From Bacteroidota bacterium (lineage in GTDB: Bacteria > Bacteroidota > Bacteroidia > B-17B0 > Aurantibacillaceae), in assembly GCA_018267475.1 (NCBI GenBank), contig JAFDYI010000018.1, positions 1 to 64,000 on the forward strand: a DNA stretch of 64,000 nucleotides, given 5' to 3'. Positions 58,677 to 64,000 of this stretch are shown piece after piece. The number at the start of each line of letters is the position of its first letter. The stretch's first letter is position 1. The notes beneath the pieces are model-generated. The model made no database searches. It was not told the DNA's origin and worked only from the letters and a program-made list of their open reading frames with translations. The position numbers were made by a program, and so were the translations under genes.

Positions 58677-59816
58677 ATGAAAATATACTTAGATAACGCC
58701 GCCACCACTCGCTTAGATGAAGAAGTATTTGAAGCCATGCTTCCCTTTATGAAAGAAGAGTTTGGCAACCCTTCATCTATTCATGCCTTTGGTAGAAAAA
58801 CACGCACGGCTATTGAAAATGCGCGAAAAACAGTGGCTAAGCATCTAAATGTTACGCCTGCTGAAATTTTCTTCACTTCGGGCGGCACCGAAGCGGACAA
58901 CATGGCTTTGGTAAAAACCATTGAGACCTTAGGCGTGCAACACGTTATCTCATCAAAAATAGAGCACCATGCCGTAGAACATACCTTAGTACAGCTTGAA
59001 CAACAAGGAAAAATAAAGCTAAGCTGGGTAAACATAGACGCTAAAGGCAATGTTGATTTAAAACATTTAGAAACATTGCTGGCGGCTAATCCTAAATCGT
59101 TGGTATCTTTAATGCACGCCAACAACGAGGTAGGCACCTTACTTCCCTTTAAAAAGGTGGGCGAATTATGCGAAAAATACCAATCTTTCTTCCATAGTGA
59201 TACAGTGCAAACGATGGGGCATTTTCCTATGGATTTGCGCAACATAAAAGTACATTTTGTTACCTGCGCCGCTCATAAATTTCACGGGCCTAAAGGGGTA
59301 GGTTTTATATACATTCATCACGGAGTAAAGTTGCATCCTTTTATACAAGGAGGCGCTCAAGAACGCAATATGCGCGGAGGCACCGAAAACGTGTATGGTA
59401 TTGTGGGCTTAGCCAAGGCTTTTGATATTTGCCATAGAGATATGGAGGCGCATCAGCAACACATTCGTTCGTTAAAAAACTACATGATAGAAGCGTTAAA
59501 AAAATACATACCCGGCGTATCTTTTAATGGCGAGATAGGTGAGAACAGTTTATATACGGTGCTTAATGTGCATTTGCCTCCCAGCCAAGATGCCGAAATG
59601 GTTTTGTTTAATTTAGATATTCAAGGGGTGGCCGCTTCGGGCGGCAGCGCTTGCTCATCGGGTAGCAATCAAGGCTCTCATGTGTTGCGTGGTTTGGGCG
59701 TGGATCAAAGCCGCCCGTCGGTTCGTTTTTCCTTTAGCAAGTACAACACTAAAGAAGAGATAGATTACGCTATAACCAAGCTAAAAGAGATTTTGAAAGT
59801 ACCGGCTTCAGTGTAG
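58677..59816 (+). CDS. Cysteine desulfurase (NifS/IscS class)
   Basis: PLP enzyme that takes sulfur from cysteine for Fe-S clusters or tRNA thiolation. The 379-residue protein has YLDNAATTRLDEEVFEAM at the start, TSGGTEADNMAL, the PLP Lys201 in CAAHKFHGPKG, and the persulfide Cys326 in ASGGSACSSGSNQGSH. That loop is of the longer, class I (NifS/IscS) form. No IscU or Fe-S scaffold gene is adjacent, so its partner cannot be read from context. It is monocistronic with its own promoter box and converges with the TolC-family gene. Confidence 0.94.
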   Translation: MKIYLDNAATTRLDEEVFEAMLPFMKEEFGNPSSIHAFGRKTRTAIENARKTVAKHLNVTPAEIFFTSGGTEADNMALVKTIETLGVQHVISSKIEHHAVEHTLVQLEQQGKIKLSWVNIDAKGNVDLKHLETLLAANPKSLVSLMHANNEVGTLLPFKKVGELCEKYQSFFHSDTVQTMGHFPMDLRNIKVHFVTCAAHKFHGPKGVGFIYIHHGVKLHPFIQGGAQERNMRGGTENVYGIVGLAKAFDICHRDMEAHQQHIRSLKNYMIEALKKYIPGVSFNGEIGENSLYTVLNVHLPPSQDAEMVLFNLDIQGVAASGGSACSSGSNQGSHVLRGLGVDQSRPSVRFSFSKYNTKEEIDYAITKLKEILKVPASV

Positions 59817-59842
59817 CAGTAGTGCCGAACAAAGGTTGTTGA

Positions 59843-59861
59843 TGAAGCATGCTCCGCTTCA
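59843..59861. repeat. Short inverted repeat between convergent genes
   Basis: TGAAGC (59843-59848) and GCTTCA (59856-59861) form a six-base-pair stem with a seven-base loop. No T run follows on either strand, so it is not a standard terminator, though its place between two convergent genes suggests transcript ends. Confidence 0.3.
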
Positions 59862-59929
59862 GGAAATAAGCCCCCAGCCCTTGCGCATGGATTTATTTAC
59901 AAACCTAAGCGACTGAGTTTACTTTGCTG

Positions 59930-61381
59930 TTACTTCCAACCGCCTCCTAAAGCACGATAAGCATCTACCATAGCGTTCATCTGTTTCTTTTTGGTTTCAA
60001 TCAACTCCATTTGCGCATCTAAGGCATCGCGTTGGGTAAACAACACGTCCATATAATCGGTACGTGCCGATTTAAATAAATTGATAGAGATGGTGATTGA
60101 TTGTTTTAGCGCATCAACCTGTTTAGCTTTGTAATCGTATGTTTTTTTCAAATTGGTTATATTAGCCATGCTGTTGGATACTTCTACATAAGCGTTCAAC
60201 ATGGTTTTTTCGTAATTAAAAATAGCTCTTGATTGGCGAGCGCTGGCAGCATAATATTGCGCACGTATATCGTTTCGGTTAAATACCGGAGTCATTAAGC
60301 CTCCTATTAAAGAATACAGCATAGACATGGGAGCTTGCAGCAAGTAGGTAGGGCTAAACGCATCTAAACCCAAAGAAGCCGACAGCATAAGAGTAGGGTA
60401 AAAATAGGCTTTGGCTGATTTCACATCTAATTTTGCGGCCTGCATTCTTTTTTCTGATTGACGAATATCGGGGCGGTTTTGCAATAGCTGAGAAGGACTC
60501 CCTGTCTGGATAGAATCGGGGTTTAAAGTTTGAAAAGTAGTAGAATTACGTTGTATAGGCTGCGGAAAGCGGCCGATTAAGAAATTAATATGATTTTCGG
60601 TTTGAATAATTTGCTGATGAATATAGTATAAACGGCTTTGATTTTTTAATACCTCGGCAGTAAAACGTTTTACAGCCAACTCGTTAGAACGAGCGTAGGC
60701 TTTTTCCATCTTTACCATATCCAAAGCATCTTGTTGAATTTGAATATACTTTTGTAAAATATCCAACTCATTATCCAAGGCCATAATCTCGTAGTAAGAG
60801 CTGGCTACTTCGGCTACTAAATTGGTAATCATAAAGTTTTTTCCTTCTACGCCTGCTAAGTACTTATACATAGCCGATTTTTTAGAGTTGCGCAGTTTTT
60901 TCCAAATGTCTATTTCCCACGAAACATTTACAGCCAATAAAAAATCGGGAAGCACTTTAGGTATGGGCTTGCCGGAAGGGGTAATGGCTATGTTTTCATT
61001 ATCATCTACGGAGCCGTTGCGGGTATAGCGGCTCGACTTTTCAAAGCCAACCGCAGGCCCCACGCCTACAAAAGGCAAGTAGGCTCCTTTTTTTGCAATC
61101 ACCTCGCTGCGCAAGCTGTTTATTTCCTGCATTACTATGTTCAACTCCTGATTGTTTTTTAAAGCCGTATCAATAAGGGCACGCAGATTTTGGTCTTTAA
61201 AAAAATCGTTGTGCTTAATTTTTGCCGTATTGTTGGTGCTATCGCTAGAGGCTACATTTGTAAAGGCTTTTGGGGCTACCTGATTTTGGTCTTTTTTTCC
61301 TATCCACGAAGGCACTTTGCAAGAGGCCAAAGCCGCAACACCTACTAAAGCAAGGTATGTAATGATTTTATTTTTAATCAT
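59930..61381 (-). CDS. TolC-family outer-membrane channel (RND efflux)
   Basis: Outer-membrane exit duct of a tripartite efflux pump. The 483-residue protein is a lipoprotein (signal ending ALASC, Cys21), as in OprM/NodT proteins. Two outer-membrane efflux repeats are seen: FFKDQNLRALIDTALKNNQELNIVMQEI to AEVASSYYEIMALDNEL, and LLQNRPDIRQSEKRMQAAKLDVKSAKAYFYPTLMLSASLG to YVEVSNSMANITNLKKTYDY (as patterns). The C-terminus YRALGGGWK is typical. Its ATG overlaps the end of the RND pump gene by eight bases, so both are translated from one message. Confidence 0.94.
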   Translation of the reverse strand: MIKNKIITYLALVGVAALASCKVPSWIGKKDQNQVAPKAFTNVASSDSTNNTAKIKHNDFFKDQNLRALIDTALKNNQELNIVMQEINSLRSEVIAKKGAYLPFVGVGPAVGFEKSSRYTRNGSVDDNENIAITPSGKPIPKVLPDFLLAVNVSWEIDIWKKLRNSKKSAMYKYLAGVEGKNFMITNLVAEVASSYYEIMALDNELDILQKYIQIQQDALDMVKMEKAYARSNELAVKRFTAEVLKNQSRLYYIHQQIIQTENHINFLIGRFPQPIQRNSTTFQTLNPDSIQTGSPSQLLQNRPDIRQSEKRMQAAKLDVKSAKAYFYPTLMLSASLGLDAFSPTYLLQAPMSMLYSLIGGLMTPVFNRNDIRAQYYAASARQSRAIFNYEKTMLNAYVEVSNSMANITNLKKTYDYKAKQVDALKQSITISINLFKSARTDYMDVLFTQRDALDAQMELIETKKKQMNAMVDAYRALGGGWK

Positions 61382-64000
61382 GATGATGTCCGTTATCGTT
61401 ATCTTTTTCTTTTGGAAATTTATCTACTGCGTGGGCAAAGCCATCAGATGCCGAATGTTCTTCTTCGTTTTTAATCAGTCTTTTACCATCGGCCAATGAG
61501 CCAAAAATATAGTAAAGCCCGGGCACAATTACTACCCCGAAAATAGTTCCAAAAAGCATACCACCTAACGACGACCAACCTATAGTATGGCTTCCTACGG
61601 CTCCGGGGCCATGGGTAAACACCAAAGGTATAAGCCCTGCTATGAAGGCAAAAGAAGTCATTAATATAGGGCGGAAACGCGCTTTGGCGCCTGCAATAGC
61701 CGCTTCTAATACCGTAGCGCCTTCGGCTCTTTTTTGTATAGCAAACTCTACAATCAATACGGCATTTTTACCTAATAAACCTACCAGCATCACCAGTCCT
61801 ACTTGGGCATATATATCGTTGGCTAAGCCTGATAGCTTGATGAGTAAGAACGAGCCAAACACACCCGCAGGCAGCGAAAGAATTACAGAAAGAGGCAGGA
61901 TAAAACTTTCATACTGCCCGGCTAATACAAAGTAAACGAATAACAACACGATTAAGAAGATATAAATAGCTTCGTTTCCGCGTTTTACTTCATCTTTTTG
62001 CAAACCGGCCCAGTCAATAGCAAAACCTTTTGGCAAGTTTTTTTCGGCTACTTCTTTAATGGCTGCAATGGCTTGCCCGCTGCTGTATCCTTTAGCGGGG
62101 TCGCAACGTATAGAGGCAGTGGTGTACATGTTGTAACGGTTTACCTCATAAATGCCCTGTGTTTTTTTCATTTGCATAAAGGAAGAGTATGGAACCATCT
62201 CGCCTTTATCGTTTTTCACATACATAATGTTTAAAATATCGGAAGGTAATCTTCTAAAAGAAGGATCGGCTTGTACGAATACTTTGGTGTAATAGCTGTA
62301 TTTGATATAACCAATATCGTATGTACTACCTACCATTAACGAAAGGTTGTCCAAAGCTTTACCAATAGAAACCCCTTTTTGCATGGCTAATTTATTGTCA
62401 AACACCAATTCGTATTGAGGGTAATCGGTGCGGTAAAAAGTAAACAAGGCGGTAAGCTCTTTGCGTTTAGCCAATTCTTTCATAAAATCTTTGGTTACGC
62501 GGTCGCAACGCTCGTAATCGATGGTATTGTTTTTATCTAATAATTGTAGCGAAAGACCACCGGCCGAGCCATATCCCGGTACTGCAGGCGGGTTAAAAAA
62601 TTCTATTTTAGCGCCCGGAATATCTTTTACTTTTTCTTCTAATTCTCTAATAATATCTTTGGCTGTGGCTTTACGTTCGCTCCAAGGCTTTAAGTTTATT
62701 AAACAAGTACCTGAGTTAGAGCCCCGTCCTTGTGTTAAAATCTCGTACCCTGCTAAAGACGATACCGATTCTACACCCTCTACTTTTTTGGCTGCTTCTT
62801 TTAACTGCAAACTTACGGCATACGTTCTTTCTAAGGTAGAGCCCGGAGGAGTTTGTAATACAGCATATATCATACCTTGGTCTTCATCAGGCACGAAACC
62901 GGAAGGAGTAATGCTGCTTATCAAATAAATACCAAAAGCAAAGATGATGAGCAAGCCCCAAGTAACTGTTTTGCGGTGTGCTATGGTTTTTAAAACTCCT
63001 ACATATTTATTGGTTACTTTATCAAAACCACTGTTAAAGCCATCTAAGGCGCGATTTAAAATCGTTTTCTTTTTGGGTTTGCCGTGTGTGTTTTTTAAAA
63101 TCATGGCGCAAAGCACAGGGGTAAGCGTAAGTGCCACCATACCGGATATAACGATGGCTCCGGCCATAGTAATAGAAAACTGACGGTAAAACGTTCCTAC
63201 CGGGCCCGACATAAAAGATACCGGTACAAACACCGACACCATGAGTAACGTAATGGCGATGATGGCTCCGCTTATTTCGCCCAACACTTCTTTTACGGCT
63301 TTAAAAGGCGGCAGGTGCTTTTCCTCCATCTTGGCGTGCACGGCCTCCACCACTACAATGGCATCATCTACCACAATACCGATGGCCAGTACTAAGGCAA
63401 ACAAGGTAATTAAGTTTAGCGTTAAGCCAAAGGCTTGCATAATAAAGAAAGCCCCAATTAACGACACCGGAACGGCTAAGGTAGGGATAAGGGTAGAGCG
63501 CCAATCGCCTAAGAATACAAACACTACCAAGGCTACCAGTATAAACGCATCGCGCAGGGTGTGTATTACCTCTTCTACAGAAGCATCTAAGAAGGTAGAA
63601 ACGTCGTAACTAACCTCGTAGGTCATACCCGGCGGAAAATCTTTTTCTAATTCTTTTAGTTTTTCTTTTAGGTTATCAATTACCTCTAACGCGTTACTAC
63701 CGTATGTTTGGTTAATCATGATAGCGGCAGAGGGGTACTCATCTTTAGTAGAGTACAAATCGTAGTATTCGCTACCAAACTCTACGCGGGCTACGTCTTT
63801 TAGTTTTACAATTTCCCCTTTGGGGTTGGCTCGTATAATAATGTTTTCGTACTGGCTTACCTCGTCGTACCTTCCGGGATAGGTAAGTACATATTCTATA
63901 CCTTCCGAGCGTTTGCTGTCTGCGCGCCCTAACCTGCCGGGGGTTCCCCATACGCTTTGTTCGTCTATAGCCTCCATCACCTCGCTAGAGTTGATGTTGT
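61374..64000 (-). CDS. RND-family multidrug efflux permease (N-terminus off window)
   Basis: Inner-membrane proton-driven pump of the HAE1 (AcrB/MexF-like) class. About 875 residues are visible; the first frame codon at the right edge continues upstream, so roughly the first 170 residues are outside. The visible part starts in the porter domain (SVWGTPGRLGRADSKRS). It holds the membrane helix with the relay Asp pair GIVVDDAIVVVEAVH, SVFVPVSFMSGPVGTFYRQFS, the PGYGSAGGLSLQLLD docking loop, and the second membrane bundle ending in a His-rich tail (DNDNGHHHD). A membrane fusion protein gene is expected just beyond the edge. Confidence 0.94.
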   Translation of the reverse strand, partial: NINSSEVMEAIDEQSVWGTPGRLGRADSKRSEGIEYVLTYPGRYDEVSQYENIIIRANPKGEIVKLKDVARVEFGSEYYDLYSTKDEYPSAAIMINQTYGSNALEVIDNLKEKLKELEKDFPPGMTYEVSYDVSTFLDASVEEVIHTLRDAFILVALVVFVFLGDWRSTLIPTLAVPVSLIGAFFIMQAFGLTLNLITLFALVLAIGIVVDDAIVVVEAVHAKMEEKHLPPFKAVKEVLGEISGAIIAITLLMVSVFVPVSFMSGPVGTFYRQFSITMAGAIVISGMVALTLTPVLCAMILKNTHGKPKKKTILNRALDGFNSGFDKVTNKYVGVLKTIAHRKTVTWGLLIIFAFGIYLISSITPSGFVPDEDQGMIYAVLQTPPGSTLERTYAVSLQLKEAAKKVEGVESVSSLAGYEILTQGRGSNSGTCLINLKPWSERKATAKDIIRELEEKVKDIPGAKIEFFNPPAVPGYGSAGGLSLQLLDKNNTIDYERCDRVTKDFMKELAKRKELTALFTFYRTDYPQYELVFDNKLAMQKGVSIGKALDNLSLMVGSTYDIGYIKYSYYTKVFVQADPSFRRLPSDILNIMYVKNDKGEMVPYSSFMQMKKTQGIYEVNRYNMYTTASIRCDPAKGYSSGQAIAAIKEVAEKNLPKGFAIDWAGLQKDEVKRGNEAIYIFLIVLLFVYFVLAGQYESFILPLSVILSLPAGVFGSFLLIKLSGLANDIYAQVGLVMLVGLLGKNAVLIVEFAIQKRAEGATVLEAAIAGAKARFRPILMTSFAFIAGLIPLVFTHGPGAVGSHTIGWSSLGGMLFGTIFGVVIVPGLYYIFGSLADGKRLIKNEEEHSASDGFAHAVDKFPKEKDNDNGHHHD

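Noticed and set aside
1-64000. tRNA or rRNA genes, insertion sequences and phage genes
   Set aside because: No cloverleaf-like, rRNA-like, transposase or integrase sequence was noticed in any intergenic gap or frame; a dedicated scan was not possible.

Overview
The window is chromosomal DNA from a member of the Bacteroidota, of moderate to low GC by eye. The lineage call rests on several independent signs. Bacteroidota-type -7 boxes (TAnnTTTG) sit just upstream of many start codons. A MurF-alanine racemase fusion, GldF/GldG, SprB-type adhesin repeats, a PorE-like TPR/PD40 protein, a DUF3276 PUR-alpha-like protein, DUF1800/DUF1501 partners and many signal-peptide outer-membrane proteins are present. 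No tRNA, rRNA, CRISPR array, insertion sequence or phage gene was seen. Coding density is high and most genes are intact.

Layout. 1-2943 (-): N-terminal part of a large secreted adhesin, glycine-rich then SprB-like repeats, running off the left edge. 3125-6394 (+): dxs, a beta-barrel protein and ubiX. 6820-10022 (+): an ExbB-ExbD-ExbD-TonB energiser and a small membrane protein. 10122-12644 (+): a DUF1800/DUF1501 pair. 12641-14418 (-): a small membrane protein, then a sulfotransferase and APS kinase with overlapping reading frames. 14469-17949: a small unknown gene, tilS (-), and a solitary OppA-like lipoprotein. 18009-25618 (-): a very large conserved outer-membrane protein, then a tight five-gene operon (acyltransferase, dehydratase, ketosynthase, ketoreductase, DUF4833) that looks like a compact type II fatty-acid/polyketide module. 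25823-35644 (-): M28 peptidase, argS, lptC, an outer-membrane protein, coaX, an M61 peptidase and a PorE-like protein. 35726-43201: murF-alr, tdk, a small unknown gene (+), a VWA protein, fabG and phoH. 43281-45689 (+): a SAM hydrolase, a small monooxygenase, an unusual intergenic stretch and a dus gene. 45709-50170: an LptF/G permease (-), a secreted unknown protein, a coiled-coil lipoprotein and an rRNA-type methyltransferase. 50214-55353 (+): an O-antigen ligase, then gldF, gldG and a DUF4340 gene ending at a clear terminator. 55423-59816: aroE and a LolA-like gene (-), a TlpA-like thioredoxin (+), a DUF3276 gene (-) and a cysteine desulfurase (+). 59930-64000 (-): a TolC-family channel and an RND pump that runs off the right edge.

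The common theme is the cell envelope: LPS transport and ligation, outer-membrane proteins, TonB energy supply, lipoproteins, gliding/type IX-related parts and surface adhesion, among housekeeping genes. The parts most worth a second look are the acyltransferase-ketosynthase operon (22-25.6 kb), the sulfation pair inside an AT-rich segment (12.9-14.4 kb), the exact 705-nt higher-order repeat in the adhesin, the 1165-residue conserved outer-membrane protein, and the structured intergenic stretch before the dus gene.
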